Notes under the pieces: generated by a model
What the model was told of the DNA's origin: nothing
What the model saw: only the letters and a program-made list of their open reading frames with translations
The model's database searches: none
Assembly (NCBI RefSeq): GCF_900636745.1
Contig: NZ_LR134310.1
Location: forward strand, 372,001-436,000
DNA length: 64,000 nucleotides
Direction: 5' to 3'
From: Actinobacillus equuli
Lineage (GTDB): Bacteria; Pseudomonadota; Gammaproteobacteria; Enterobacterales; Pasteurellaceae
Position numbers and translations under genes: made by a program
Shown here: piece by piece, positions 38,963 to 48,787 of the stretch
Layout of the letters: each line of letters starts with the position of its first letter
Numbering within the stretch: position 1 is the first letter of the stretch

Positions 38963-39001
38963 AAAAATGACCGCTTGCATATCTAACAAGCGGTCATTTT
39001 T
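38963..39001. terminator. bidirectional uptake-sequence terminator
   Basis: Perfect 15-bp stem AAAAATGACCGCTTG / CAAGCGGTCATTTTT with a nine-base loop and T-runs on both strands, between convergent genes. Confidence 0.9.
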
Positions 39002-39025
39002 ACTTAAAAAGTTGCAAATGAAGAA

Positions 39026-40114
39026 TTAATCTTCGCCCCACACTTCTTTCGCAATTTCTTCCACGTGACGCACCTTCGCCCATTGCTGTGCTTCAGTCAT
39101 CACATTGCCTTCTTCGGTTGAAGCAAAGCCACATTGCGGACTTAAGCAAAGTTGCTCAAGCGGTACATATTTCGCCGCTTCGGCAATACGTGCTTTAATC
39201 GCTTCTTTGTCTTCTAATTCCGGGAATTTTGAGCTCACTAAACCTAACACTACACGACCTTTATTGTTCGCAAAGTGTTTTAACGGCTCAAAACCGCCAG
39301 AACGTTCATCATCATATTCTAAGAAGTAACCGTCATAATTGGTTTGACCGAATAAACCGTCAGCGATTGGGTCGTAAGCGCCTTCTAATAAATAAGAAGA
39401 TTTATAGTTACCACGGCAAACGTGAGTCGTAACGGTTAAATCTGCCGGTTTGTCCGCTAAAATCGCTTGAATATTCGCAACTGCTTGCGCTTTATCCGCT
39501 TCAAAGGTCGGTTGTTGATAGTTGTTGCAGAGCGATCCCCAATACACATCATCAATTTGTAAATAACGGCAACCTGCATCATAGAACGCTTTAATCGCCT
39601 CTTTATAAGCTTGCTGAACATCTTTAGCAAATTCTTCACGGGTTGCGTAGATACCGTGATCCCATTGTGCCGGATACATTAATTGGTTCGGACTTGGAAT
39701 CGTGAATTTTGCTACTGCTCTGCCCGCAACAATCGCATTGAATTTTTTGAAATGTTCAAGGAATGGATGGTTTGGATTCCAAGAGACTTTTCCGCAACAG
39801 CGAGTGTTGTAAGGACGCACTTCTACACCTTTGAATGCATACGCTTTTTCAGGTACATAACCTTCGATTCCGTTCAAGTTTTCTAAGAAATCGATATGCC
39901 ACCAAGAACGATGGAATTCACCGTCTGTTACCACTTGAATGCCCGCATCTAATTGTGCCTGTACTAATTTTTTGACTTCTTCTTCAACAATCGCATCACG
40001 TGCTTCAAGAGAAATTGTGCCAGCTTTGTAGTCTGCGTGTGCCTTTTTCCAAGCGTCTGTTCTTAAATATGAACCCACAGTATCTGCATGAAAAGGTAAT
40101 GTTTTATTTGCCAT
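39026..40114 (-). CDS. MetE C-terminal-domain-like methyltransferase
   Basis: A 362-residue protein corresponding to the catalytic C-terminal barrel of cobalamin-independent methionine synthase (YxjG/YxjH type), without the N-terminal half of full MetE. Zinc-ligand candidates are His231 and Cys233 in TTHVCRGN and Cys328 in LSPQCGF. VTDGEFHRSWWHIDFL and QIDDVYWGSLC are family motifs. Such short forms probably methylate homocysteine from a donor other than folate triglutamate; the donor here is unknown. Monocistronic, with no MetJ box that I can see. Confidence 0.85.
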   Translation of the reverse strand: MANKTLPFHADTVGSYLRTDAWKKAHADYKAGTISLEARDAIVEEEVKKLVQAQLDAGIQVVTDGEFHRSWWHIDFLENLNGIEGYVPEKAYAFKGVEVRPYNTRCCGKVSWNPNHPFLEHFKKFNAIVAGRAVAKFTIPSPNQLMYPAQWDHGIYATREEFAKDVQQAYKEAIKAFYDAGCRYLQIDDVYWGSLCNNYQQPTFEADKAQAVANIQAILADKPADLTVTTHVCRGNYKSSYLLEGAYDPIADGLFGQTNYDGYFLEYDDERSGGFEPLKHFANNKGRVVLGLVSSKFPELEDKEAIKARIAEAAKYVPLEQLCLSPQCGFASTEEGNVMTEAQQWAKVRHVEEIAKEVWGED

Positions 40115-40243
40115 TTTTTACTCCGTATATTCTTATTTGTTATCACTGAGATTAATTTAAGTGAAATTTCATTTCAGAACAAGCCCAGTTGATGCTTTTC
40201 TCAGATGAAAGTTATCTTTATTTATTATGAATAAAATTCATAA

Positions 40244-40888
40244 TCACTCAACACCGTATTGTTCACGATATGCTTTCATTGCTGCTAAATATGGTGCATA
40301 TTGCTCTGATTTCTCAATAAATTGTAGTAAATCGTCAAAATCAACAATTGAGAAAACTTGACAACCGTAATCACGTTCAACTTCTTGAATCGCAGAAAGC
40401 TCTCCTTTGCCCTTTTCTTTACGGTTTAATGCAATCAACACACCAGCTAATTCCGCTTGGTTTGCATTAATGATTTCCATCGACTCACGAATTGCCGTGC
40501 CAGCGGTAATTACATCATCAACCAATAAAATTTTGCCTTTTAGCGGTGACCCGATAAGGTTGCCGCCTTCGCCGTGATCTTTTGCTTCTTTACGGTTAAA
40601 ACAGCAAGGCTTATCCACATTAAATTGATTTACTAACGCAACTGCAACCGTGGTTGCAATTGGGATACCTTTATAAGCCGGCCCGAAAAGTACATCAAAA
40701 TTCAGGCCGCTTGCTTGGATTGCTTGCGCATAAAACTCACCGAGTTTGGCAAGATCTCTGCCGGTATTGAATAAGCCCGCATTAAAAAAGTAAGGGCTTT
40801 TTCTCCCTGATTTCAGGGTAAATTCACCGAATTTTAAAACATTACGGCTTAATGCAAATTCAATAAAATCGTGTTTATATTGTTCCAT
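40244..40888 (-). CDS. pyrE: orotate phosphoribosyltransferase
   Basis: A 214-residue enzyme joining orotate to PRPP in pyrimidine synthesis. The PRPP-binding signature is [16 protein letters not shown], the flexible loop is [13 protein letters not shown] and the N-terminal motif is [19 protein letters not shown]. Length matches E. coli PyrE (213). Preceded on the same strand by rlmJ, whose terminator separates them. No pyrimidine leader structure is evident. Confidence 0.97.
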   Translation of the reverse strand: MEQYKHDFIEFALSRNVLKFGEFTLKSGRKSPYFFNAGLFNTGRDLAKLGEFYAQAIQASGLNFDVLFGPAYKGIPIATTVAVALVNQFNVDKPCCFNRKEAKDHGEGGNLIGSPLKGKILLVDDVITAGTAIRESMEIINANQAELAGVLIALNRKEKGKGELSAIQEVERDYGCQVFSIVDFDDLLQFIEKSEQYAPYLAAMKAYREQYGVE

Positions 40889-40936
40889 TTTTATCCTCTA
40901 TAAGCGGTTATTTTTACTAAAAAAATGACAAAAAAA

Positions 40937-40964
40937 TCCCCTAACCTAATCAAAGGCTAGGGGA
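40937..40964 (-). terminator. rlmJ terminator
   Basis: TCCCCTAGCCT pairs with AGGTTAGGGGA (one mismatch) on the minus strand, followed by TTTTTT. Starts six bases after the rlmJ stop. Confidence 0.88.
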
Positions 40965-40969
40965 AAAGA

Positions 40970-41812
40970 TTATTCAGGGGTAATCCATTCAACAGACCAA
41001 CTACCCGTACCTTCCGGCACAAGCACTTCCGTTAAATAAGGTAGAATTTTTTTCATCTGGCTTTCTAATTGCCAAGGCGGGTTAATCACAATCATACCGC
41101 TTGCCGTCATGCCTCGTTGATCCGAATCCGGACGCACCGCCAATTCAATTTGTAAAATTTTGCGGATACCGGTATCAGCTAAACCACGCACAATACGTTT
41201 AGTATGCTGACGTAACACCACCGGATACCAAATCGCATAAATCCCCGTAGCAAAACGTTTATAGCCTTCCTCAATCGCTTTCACCACCAACTCATAATCT
41301 TCTTTTAATTCATACGGCGGATCGATTAACACAAATCCACGGCGTTCTTTCGGCGGCAATGCGGATTTTAATTGCTGAAAACCGTTTTCACGCTTAGTCA
41401 CCACATTCGCTTTCTTAGCAAACTCTTGGCGTAACAACGGGAAATCGTTCGGATGTAACTCGGTTAAAATTGCACGATCTTGTGGACGTAACTGATTAAC
41501 CGCTAATAACGGCGAACCGGCATAATAACGTAATTTCTCACCTTTATTGATTTTTTTCAGTTCATCAATATATAGCGCGACTTCTTCCGGTAAATCCGTA
41601 CGTTCCCATAAACGGGCTACACCTTCTAAATATTCGCCGGTTTTCTCTGATTCTGCACTCAATAGGCTATAACGACCAACACCGGAGTGGGTATCAAGAT
41701 AAAGAAAGCCTTTATCTTTCTGTTTTAATGATTGTAAAATCAACAACTGAACAATATGTTTTACCACATCGGCGTGGTTTCCAGCATGGAAACTATGGCG
41801 ATAACTAAGCAT
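40970..41812 (-). CDS. rlmJ: 23S rRNA (adenine-2030 N6) methyltransferase RlmJ
   Basis: A 280-residue methyltransferase. It opens MLSYRHSFHAGNHADVVKH, the RlmJ signature, and has the N6-adenine catalytic motif DPPYELKEDY at about 164-173. LDTHSGVGRYSL is the SAM-binding part. It modifies A2030 of 23S rRNA. Divergent from ampD. Confidence 0.95.
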   Translation of the reverse strand: MLSYRHSFHAGNHADVVKHIVQLLILQSLKQKDKGFLYLDTHSGVGRYSLLSAESEKTGEYLEGVARLWERTDLPEEVALYIDELKKINKGEKLRYYAGSPLLAVNQLRPQDRAILTELHPNDFPLLRQEFAKKANVVTKRENGFQQLKSALPPKERRGFVLIDPPYELKEDYELVVKAIEEGYKRFATGIYAIWYPVVLRQHTKRIVRGLADTGIRKILQIELAVRPDSDQRGMTASGMIVINPPWQLESQMKKILPYLTEVLVPEGTGSWSVEWITPE

Positions 41813-42007
41813 GATTCTCTCTTTTTCAATAAGTTAATTTGTCAATTTTAACACGGAATAACATAGAAAACACGGAAATGTAACACAATTTGGGCTTACG
41901 TTGTGTCACATTTTATGCGAAAGCAATATTTTCATGAACATCCGTTCAGTAATTTTTTTACGTATCCACTTCACAAGGTTAACACCAGAATAAACATAAG
42001 GCAGAAT

Positions 42008-42559
42008 ATGAATCTTACAATTCAAAACGGTAAATTAATTCACCAACGACAAGTTCCATCCCCTCATTTTAATCAAAGACCTAAAGAAAATGATATTTCA
42101 CTCCTCGTGATTCATTATATTAGTCTACCGCCGGAAGAATTCGGTAATAATTTTATCGACCAATTTTTTCAAGGAAATCTAGATCCGACCATTCATCCTT
42201 ATTTTGAAGAAATAAAAGACCTACGTGTTTCTGCACATTGTTTAATTAATCGCAAGGGAGAAATTACCCAATATGTAAATTTTAATGATATGGCATGGCA
42301 TGCAGGATTATCCGAATTTAACGGACGAGATAAATGTAATGAATATTCGATAGGTATTGAATTGGAGGGAAGTAACAACCAGCCTTTTACTGAGCAACAA
42401 TATCAATCTCTCGCAAGCTTAACTAAGGAAATCATGGCTATATATCCGGATATCACGCTTGATCGCATTGCTGGACATAATGACATTGCCCCCGGTAGAA
42501 AAATTGACCCGGGGCAATATTTTGATTGGCAATATTATATAAAATTAATAACTAAATAA
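42008..42559 (+). CDS. ampD: 1,6-anhydro-N-acetylmuramyl-L-alanine amidase AmpD
   Basis: A 183-residue cytoplasmic amidase of peptidoglycan recycling, the same length as E. coli AmpD. Zinc ligands fit His in LVIHYISLP, His in AGHNDIAPGRKIDPG and the Asp of that segment. VSAHCLINRKGEITQYV and MAWHAGLSEFNGRDKCN are conserved. I chose the inner ATG at 42008, with AAGGCAG upstream; the frame is open earlier but the extra residues do not look like the family. No plus-strand terminator is seen after it. Confidence 0.93.
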   Translation: MNLTIQNGKLIHQRQVPSPHFNQRPKENDISLLVIHYISLPPEEFGNNFIDQFFQGNLDPTIHPYFEEIKDLRVSAHCLINRKGEITQYVNFNDMAWHAGLSEFNGRDKCNEYSIGIELEGSNNQPFTEQQYQSLASLTKEIMAIYPDITLDRIAGHNDIAPGRKIDPGQYFDWQYYIKLITK

Positions 42560-42629
42560 AATTTATATAATATATACTCAATTTAAAGTTGAAATATTTT
42601 AATACTCATTCATATCTCAAATTTTAAAT

Positions 42630-42743
42630 AAAAAAAAGGGCTAGGTGATTAGCCTAGCCAGTAAGATAATATAATGAATAAAATTTTCTTAGTTATTTAA
42701 CGACTGTCCCCTCTGCAATATGTGGCATTGCCGAAGTTACGAA
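42630..42743 (-). ncRNA. candidate small RNA, downstream copy of a tandem pair
   Basis: A predicted transcript of about 114 bases, bounded by a promoter (42748-42775) and a terminator with stem GGCTAGG/CCTAGCC (42639-42659) and eight T's. It begins near TTTCGTAAC and contains AGAAAATTTTATTCATT before the terminator. Both segments recur in the neighbouring unit at 42940-43044; the central 40 bases differ (AGAGGGGACAGTCG here). No ribosome site with a credible frame. The 541-base gap 42560-43100 holds this and its sister. Confidence 0.7.
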
Positions 42744-42747
42744 ATAT

Positions 42748-42775
42748 ATTCTATTCGAAATAAAATAAATTACAA
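42748..42775 (-). promoter_or_regulatory. promoter of the downstream candidate small RNA
   Basis: Minus strand TTGTAA (42770-42775), 16 bases, TAGAAT (42748-42753). Predicted start about 42741-42743, just at the conserved TTTCGTAAC. Confidence 0.55.
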
Positions 42776-42939
42776 GCTATTTTTTAAATGAAAGATAAAT
42801 TATTTATCTAGCTTTCGTTTTAAAACATATTTTTGAACAAAATACATAATATAACTATGATTAAGATTAAAACTACTTACATTCATCATATTAAAAATAT
42901 AGAACACTATACACTAATTTAATAACTAATATTTGAAGC

Positions 42940-43044
42940 AAAAAAAAGCTAGTTCCGAAGAACTAGCAATATTAGGAATGAATAAAATTTTCTGAGTCAT
43001 CTTAGATGATCAATTCCTTAACAAGGGCTAACTTGTTACGAAAC
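42940..43044 (-). ncRNA. candidate small RNA, upstream copy of a tandem pair
   Basis: A predicted transcript of about 105 bases. It starts near TTTCGTAAC (43035-43043), has the shared CAGAAAATTTTATTCATT segment, and ends in a perfect 8-bp stem closed by a C(UUCG)G tetraloop (42948-42967) with eight T's. A 24-base block of this unit and the sister unit differs at only two positions. A 25-codon frame (42926-43000) runs through the terminator and is unlikely to be real. It lies after rluA on the same strand, but has its own promoter. Confidence 0.72.
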
Positions 43045-43050
43045 AGTTAT

Positions 43051-43079
43051 ATAATAACTTTAATTTACACTAAAGTAAA
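43051..43079 (-). promoter_or_regulatory. promoter of the upstream candidate small RNA
   Basis: Minus strand TTTACT (43074-43079), 17 bases, TATTAT (43051-43056). Predicted start near 43044, placing the conserved TTTCGTAAC at the very 5' end. Confidence 0.6.
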
Positions 43080-43100
43080 GTTAATTAAATAAAAATTTAC

Positions 43101-43769
43101 TTAAAATTCAGCAGTTGCATTAAAAGTCATCAATTCCCCGGTAATCGGATGCGTAATGATTAAACTTTCTGCATGTAGACATAAACGAGGCGATAAACTT
43201 TTGGCTAACGGATTAGCATAAAATTTATCACCGAGAATCGGATGTCCTAACGCAAGCGAATGCACTCTTAGCTGATGTGAACGACCGGTAATCGGGGTAA
43301 GCTTCACTCGAGTGGTATTATTCGGTAAATGAGCCAATACTTCGTAATGCGTAATCGCCTTTTTGCCTCGTTCATAACAAATTTTCTGACGAGGGCGATT
43401 TTCCCAGTCACAAATCAGTGGAAAATTCATTTCGCCGGTATCACCGACCTTTTCGCCTAATTTGCCCCAAAGCAAAGCGATATAATGCTTTTTCGGCTCT
43501 CGTTCACGAAATTGACGCTTTAACTCTTTCTCCGCCGCTTTACTGAGAGCGAATAACAGAATGCCGCTGGTTGCCATATCCAAACGGTGTGCAGGTTCGG
43601 TAAAGCCGTATTTCTGCTGTACACGGGTCATTGCACTATCATAATACTCCGGACGATTGCCCGGTACGGAAAGCAACCCACTCGGTTTATTAATTACTAA
43701 AATATGATTGTCACGATAGACTTCCGTTAAAAACGGTTCAAGCGGGGGATGATATTCAATTAATGCCAT
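43101..43769 (-). CDS. rluA: dual-specificity rRNA/tRNA pseudouridine synthase RluA
   Basis: A 222-residue enzyme making pseudouridine in 23S rRNA (746) and some tRNAs (32). The catalytic Asp is in PAHRLDMATSG, and KRQFREREPKKHY, GRSHQLRVH and HPILGDKFYA match RluA. I chose the ATG at 43769 (MALIEYHPPLEP) because it gives the E. coli length. Lies between rapA and the small RNA pair. Confidence 0.94.
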   Translation of the reverse strand: MALIEYHPPLEPFLTEVYRDNHILVINKPSGLLSVPGNRPEYYDSAMTRVQQKYGFTEPAHRLDMATSGILLFALSKAAEKELKRQFREREPKKHYIALLWGKLGEKVGDTGEMNFPLICDWENRPRQKICYERGKKAITHYEVLAHLPNNTTRVKLTPITGRSHQLRVHSLALGHPILGDKFYANPLAKSLSPRLCLHAESLIITHPITGELMTFNATAEF

Positions 43770-43884
43770 TTTGGTTACCATAAAAAACACGGAATGAACG
43801 AATACATCGAACAAGCGGTGAATTTTGAAGTTTTTTCTGCAAATTCATGCTTGCCGTATTTCCGTCTATTCCGTGATAAATACA

Positions 43885-46794
43885 CTATTCTTTATTACTT
43901 ACAATGACACGTAAGCTGTCTAAACGCCAATTCGCTAATGCAATTTGATTAAGCGATTCGATACGTTGTTTTTCCAATGCATCAATTTCATCAGCACGAA
44001 TATTTTTATTCACCGCTTGTAACGAGGTCAAACGGTGCAATTCCGCACTTAATGTACTATCCGCATCTTGGCTGGCTTTTTCGATTAATTCCGGTAAATT
44101 GGCTGCGATTTTTTGCTCGCTGATACTAATCAATTTCTTAATATCCGCTTGCGCCATTTTCGCAATTTTATTTGCCATTTGTTTATTCACCGGTTTTAAC
44201 TGCTTCTCAAGCCCTGCAAACGACACTTGAGCCGCCATATCGTTACCTTTATTATCTAATAGGATACGTACCGGTGTCGGCGGTAAGAAACGGGTCAGAT
44301 TCAAACCTTTCGGTGCTTGTGTTTCCACCATATAAATTGCTTCAAGCAATAAAGTACCTGCCGGTAAGTTTTTATTAATCAGTAACGAAATTGCCGATTT
44401 ACCGATGTCGCCGGAAGTAATCAAATCAATACCGTTACGAATCATTGGGTGATCCCAAGTTAAAAACTCGACATCTTCTCGCATTAAGGCAAGCTGACGA
44501 TCAAAGGTGACTGTCGTACCGTCTTCCGCAATACCCGGGAAGTCAGGTACAAGCATATGACCGGTCGGGCTAATCACGATAGATTGCTCACCTAAATCTT
44601 CCTGCTCTAGACCGATAACATCAAATAAACTCAAAGCAAAATTGACTAAGTGCGGATTATTATCTTCTTTTGCGATCGCTTCAGCCAACTCTTGTGCCGC
44701 TTCACCGCCATTTGAATTTAGCTCAAGTAAACGATCTCGACCTTGCTCTAATTCCGCTTTCAACTGTTGTTGGCGCTTAAAGGTTTTTGCAAGAAATTCG
44801 TCAAATCCGACCGCTTGCGGGTTCTTCAGGAAGATATCCAACTCTTCGCCGAATTCACGGAATAACGCAGCGCCCATCGGACAGGTTTCTTCAAACGCAT
44901 TTAAACCTTGATGATACCAAGTCGCCAATACCATTTGCATTGAATTTTCAAAACACGGCACATGAATCTGAATGTCATTTTTCTGACCGATACGATCTAA
45001 ACGTCCGATACTTTGTTCCAATAAGTCCGGATTATCCGGTAAATTGAACAACACTAAATTGCTAGCAAATTGGAAGTTACGACCTTCCGAGCCGATGCTT
45101 GAACTAATCAAGACCTGAGCCCCCTCTTCCATTTGTGCAAAATAAGCGGAAGCTCTGTCACGTTCCACAATTGACATTTTTTCGTGGAACACCGCCGAAC
45201 GAATCGCTTCACGTTCACGTAGAATTTGTTCCAGCGCAATTGCTGTATCCGCTTGCTTACAAATGACTAAGATTTTCTCGTCACGGTGATTTTTCAGGAA
45301 GGTAATCAACCATTCGATACGAGGGTCGAAATCCGCCCATTTTGCCGCCGGATTCATACGTTGGAATAAACGTTCCGGATAAAGCTGATCATCTTTGGTT
45401 ACACCGCCCATCATCCCCATCACTTTTAACGCATTGGTATATTGACTCGGCATTTCCAAGGTAATTTGATGATAAACACGATGCGGGAAACCTTTCACGC
45501 CCTGGCGCGTATTACGGAATAACACTCGGCTGGTACCGTGGCGGTCAATCAGCTCACGAATCAATTCTTGACGCACTTGCAAGCGGTCATTTTCTTTCGA
45601 TTTTTCGCTATTGATCACTTTAAACATCGGTTCGGTATCTTGCTCACTGAGTAATTCCGCAATGCTATTTTGCTCTTCATTGCTTAACGGTTTGTCATTC
45701 AGTAAGCTTGCTACCGCATCCGCCACCGGTTTGTAATCTTTTTGTTCGGCAACAAAGCTGTTGTAATCATAGAAACGATCCGCATCCAATAATGCCAAAC
45801 GGGCAAAATGGCTTTCTTGCCCTAATTGCTCAGGCGTTGCAGTGAGAAGCAATACTGCCGGAGTTTGTTTTGATAAACACTCAACAAATTGATAGCCGAC
45901 ACTCGGTTCGTTTTCCGACCATTCTAAGTGGTGCGCTTCATCCACGATAAGCATATTCCAATTGCTTGCCAATACTTGTTTAGCTCGATTCGGTGAACTT
46001 TCTAACCAGTCGATTGAAGCGATCACTAACGCTTCGCTATCAAACGGATTTTCGCTGACATCATTACCGTCTTCATCCGCTTTATCAAAATCGGCACAAC
46101 GTTCTTCATCAAATAATGAGAATTTCAAGTTGAAACGGCGTAACATTTCAACTAGCCATTGATGTTGCAAACTTTCAGGCACGAGTACCAATACTCGTTC
46201 CACTCTGCCGGAGAAAAGCTGTTGCTGTAAAATCATCCCCGCTTCAATGGTTTTACCTAAACCGACTTCATCCGCTAATAACACACGAGGCGCAACACGC
46301 TGTCCGACTTCTTTAGCGATATGTAATTGGTGCGGAATTAAGCTCGCACGAATGCCTCGCATTCCACGTAACGGCGATTGAAATTGTGCTTGTTGATGTT
46401 GTAATGCCCGATAACGTAAAGCAAAACGGTCAGAACGGTCAATTTGTGCTGAAAATAAACGATCTTGCGGCTTGCTGAAACTCACTTTATGATCTAACTG
46501 CATTTCAGGCAATACTGCTTCTTCACCGGAATCCGATCGCTTACCTAAATAGATAATAAAGCCTTGGTTTTCGACAACCTCTTCAACATCTAACTGCCAA
46601 CCTTCTACACTATTGATACGATCGCCTTTTTGAAATTGTACTCTTGTTAAAGGCGCAACCGAAAGTGCATAAATACGCTCTTCTTCTGCGGCTGGGAATT
46701 GAATAGTAACGGTACGATTATCACTTGCTGTTACGATACCTAAGCCTAAATTATTTTCTGATTCGCTAATCCAGCGCTGACCTACTACGAACAT
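43885..46794 (-). CDS. rapA: RNA polymerase-associated ATPase RapA
   Basis: A 969-residue Swi2/Snf2-type ATPase that recycles RNA polymerase, nearly identical in length to E. coli RapA. N-terminal Tudor-like domains (about 1-110), Walker [23 protein letters not shown] box [10 protein letters not shown], and helicase motif VI in [20 protein letters not shown]. One polypeptide, no interruptions. Preceded by no obvious partner genes. Confidence 0.97.
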   Translation of the reverse strand: MFVVGQRWISESENNLGLGIVTASDNRTVTIQFPAAEEERIYALSVAPLTRVQFQKGDRINSVEGWQLDVEEVVENQGFIIYLGKRSDSGEEAVLPEMQLDHKVSFSKPQDRLFSAQIDRSDRFALRYRALQHQQAQFQSPLRGMRGIRASLIPHQLHIAKEVGQRVAPRVLLADEVGLGKTIEAGMILQQQLFSGRVERVLVLVPESLQHQWLVEMLRRFNLKFSLFDEERCADFDKADEDGNDVSENPFDSEALVIASIDWLESSPNRAKQVLASNWNMLIVDEAHHLEWSENEPSVGYQFVECLSKQTPAVLLLTATPEQLGQESHFARLALLDADRFYDYNSFVAEQKDYKPVADAVASLLNDKPLSNEEQNSIAELLSEQDTEPMFKVINSEKSKENDRLQVRQELIRELIDRHGTSRVLFRNTRQGVKGFPHRVYHQITLEMPSQYTNALKVMGMMGGVTKDDQLYPERLFQRMNPAAKWADFDPRIEWLITFLKNHRDEKILVICKQADTAIALEQILREREAIRSAVFHEKMSIVERDRASAYFAQMEEGAQVLISSSIGSEGRNFQFASNLVLFNLPDNPDLLEQSIGRLDRIGQKNDIQIHVPCFENSMQMVLATWYHQGLNAFEETCPMGAALFREFGEELDIFLKNPQAVGFDEFLAKTFKRQQQLKAELEQGRDRLLELNSNGGEAAQELAEAIAKEDNNPHLVNFALSLFDVIGLEQEDLGEQSIVISPTGHMLVPDFPGIAEDGTTVTFDRQLALMREDVEFLTWDHPMIRNGIDLITSGDIGKSAISLLINKNLPAGTLLLEAIYMVETQAPKGLNLTRFLPPTPVRILLDNKGNDMAAQVSFAGLEKQLKPVNKQMANKIAKMAQADIKKLISISEQKIAANLPELIEKASQDADSTLSAELHRLTSLQAVNKNIRADEIDALEKQRIESLNQIALANWRLDSLRVIVSNKE

Positions 46795-46898
46795 TTTGGG
46801 GTTATATCTCCTATCTATAAATTCCTATTTATTCTACCAAATTTAACGACTCAAAGCGGTCTGATTTATAAAGAATTTTGCAAATTTTGGGCATAAAA

Positions 46899-46925
46899 AA
46901 ACCGCTTGCAACTAGCAAACGGTTT
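46899..46925 (-). terminator. terminator after the small exported protein gene
   Basis: AAACCGTTTGC / GCAAGCGGTTT with a five-base loop on the minus strand and a T-run after (TTTTTT). One arm contains an uptake-sequence core. Confidence 0.82.
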
Positions 46926-46943
46926 CTTTAAAAACATACCGGA

Positions 46944-47312
46944 TTAGTTTTTATCTAAGTCTAAATCCGCTTTATATTCAATACGATTACGATTTTTTAC
47001 TTCAATTTGAATATCTAACTCTTGATCACCACGTTCAAATTTAAGATCGGCATCATCTCTTTCAATTTCAGCCTCTGTTACTCGGAAACCATGACGTTTT
47101 GCGTGTGAAATCGCATTTTTAGCAATCACACGTACATCGTTACCACGTAAGCGATATTCCACTTCATATTCACCATTACCTTGGCGATCCGCTTTCACTA
47201 ATTTACCGTTCGGGCGATAAATCTCACGAGGAATATCTACGGCAAATGCACTTGCAGCGGTAAATAAACCTAATGTGGTTGCTAATAAAGTTGCTTTCGA
47301 TAACATTTTCAT
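46944..47312 (-). CDS. small exported protein of unknown function
   Basis: A 122-residue protein with a clear signal peptide (MKMLSKATLLATTLGLFTAA, cleavage near AFA-VD). The mature 98 residues are strongly charged, with beta-rich stretches (EYEVEYRLRGNDVRVIA, RIEYKADLDL) and an acidic end. Ribosome site GGAAGGA supports the first ATG. It lies between rapA and dgt with its own terminator. I do not recognise a domain; a periplasmic location is inferred from the signal only. Confidence 0.8.
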   Translation of the reverse strand: MKMLSKATLLATTLGLFTAASAFAVDIPREIYRPNGKLVKADRQGNGEYEVEYRLRGNDVRVIAKNAISHAKRHGFRVTEAEIERDDADLKFERGDQELDIQIEVKNRNRIEYKADLDLDKN

Positions 47313-47404
47313 AATTGTCCTTCCATAATAAAGATAAAAAAATGGTAATACTCCATTTTGGCTTCACGTGAGACGAACAAATAACCGCTTAGTTCTTCAA
47401 ATTT

Positions 47405-48730
47405 TTATAAACTTTGGTAAAGTTTGAACGCTTGCCCATCCGACATACTGGCTAGATAATCGCAAATCACACGAGGGCGTTTTGCCACTTCAGCCTGTTG
47501 CCAACGTAACGCAACATTTTGTGGTAATAAACGCTCCGGATCAGTACTTAACATATCGAATAATGCCATTAAAATTCGCTGACCTTTGTATTCCACTCTT
47601 TGCGTCTTCACATCACAAATCACATATTGATACACAAAGCGTTTTAAAATTTCCAACACACATTTCACATCGTCCGGTAAATAAGCGTTAAAACGTAGTA
47701 ACGGCTCATCAAAGCCCGGCTGCTCACGCCATTGGACATTGGTCACAAAATAATTGACTAACGCACCGATTACATCTTTACGTTCATAACGATGTTGTGA
47801 AAATAATTTCTGGCTAAGGGTCGGTAAAATCGTTTGAATCCAACTAGAAGAACATTGTGCTAATTGTTGCTCTGCTTGTTGCCATGATTGTGGCGTGACC
47901 ATACCGCCGGCAATCGCATCTTCCAAATCGTGTACGCCGTATGCAATATCATCGGCAAGTTCCATAATGCTGCAATCCAGCGATTTATATTTAGTTTTAT
48001 GCGGTTCAAGCGAATCTTTACTGAAACTTATCGTACGCAATAATTTACGATCTTGCTCGCTTAACGGCGCTAATACCCAATCGAAAAAGGTTTGGTCATC
48101 GCTAAATATGCCTTTACAGGTTTTGAATTGGTGTAAATTGATATAGGGCGACTCGGCAAATTGCGGACGTGTTTGCGGTTCGGTTTCTTCAAGCAGTGCC
48201 GGATATTTAACAATTCCCAACAAGGTTCTGCGCGTGAGGTTCATACCGTGTTGCGGTGTATAAGGTTCAAGTTGGGTAACGATCCGAAATGACTGAGCAT
48301 TACCTTCGAAACCACCATACTCATGCATTTTATAATTGAGCGCCATCTCTCCACCGTGTCCGAACGGCGGATGCCCAATGTCGTGAGCAAAGCAAAGCGA
48401 TTCAATCAAACTACGAGATGGCAATAAAGCGGTTAAATTTTCAGCTAAATTTGCAAATTTTTGATCGGAAACGACCGCTTGAAAGGCTTGTTTTTCTCGT
48501 AATAATTTCGCACGGATACTACTGCCGATCTGCGCCACTTCAAGTGAATGGGTCAAGCGAGTACGATAAAAATCATCTTCACCGACTGCGTGAATCTGCG
48601 TTTTAGCTTGCAGGCAACGAAAGGCTTCGGAATGCAAAATTCTTGCGCGATCTCGCTGAAACGGTGAACGGTGGTCTTGTTCCCGTTTTTTATCCGCCAA
48701 AAAACGTTCGGTCCAAACATTCGAAATCAT
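47405..48730 (-). CDS. dgt: deoxyguanosine triphosphohydrolase-like protein (HD domain)
   Basis: A 441-residue HD-domain phosphohydrolase of the dGTPase family. Metal ligands are in RTRLTHSLEVAQIG and LCFAHDIGHPPFGHGGE, and the second HD set follows in LADDIAYGVHDLEDAI. RDRARILHSEAFRCLQAKTQ is typical of the shorter dGTPase-like subfamily. The preferred dNTP cannot be deduced. Divergent from rlmD across 57 bases. Confidence 0.88.
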   Translation of the reverse strand: MISNVWTERFLADKKREQDHRSPFQRDRARILHSEAFRCLQAKTQIHAVGEDDFYRTRLTHSLEVAQIGSSIRAKLLREKQAFQAVVSDQKFANLAENLTALLPSRSLIESLCFAHDIGHPPFGHGGEMALNYKMHEYGGFEGNAQSFRIVTQLEPYTPQHGMNLTRRTLLGIVKYPALLEETEPQTRPQFAESPYINLHQFKTCKGIFSDDQTFFDWVLAPLSEQDRKLLRTISFSKDSLEPHKTKYKSLDCSIMELADDIAYGVHDLEDAIAGGMVTPQSWQQAEQQLAQCSSSWIQTILPTLSQKLFSQHRYERKDVIGALVNYFVTNVQWREQPGFDEPLLRFNAYLPDDVKCVLEILKRFVYQYVICDVKTQRVEYKGQRILMALFDMLSTDPERLLPQNVALRWQQAEVAKRPRVICDYLASMSDGQAFKLYQSL

Positions 48731-48787
48731 CTTTCCCCCTTTTTCATATATAATAACTGACTTTACGAATTTGATTTTACACTAAAA

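Noticed and set aside
40161..40175. Possible MetR box upstream of the MetE-like gene
   Set aside because: TGAA and TTCA are present but the spacing is two or seven bases rather than five, so it does not fit the consensus.
42926..43000. 25-codon frame inside the upstream candidate small RNA
   Set aside because: Half of it translates the terminator hairpin and T-run, and there is no convincing ribosome site.
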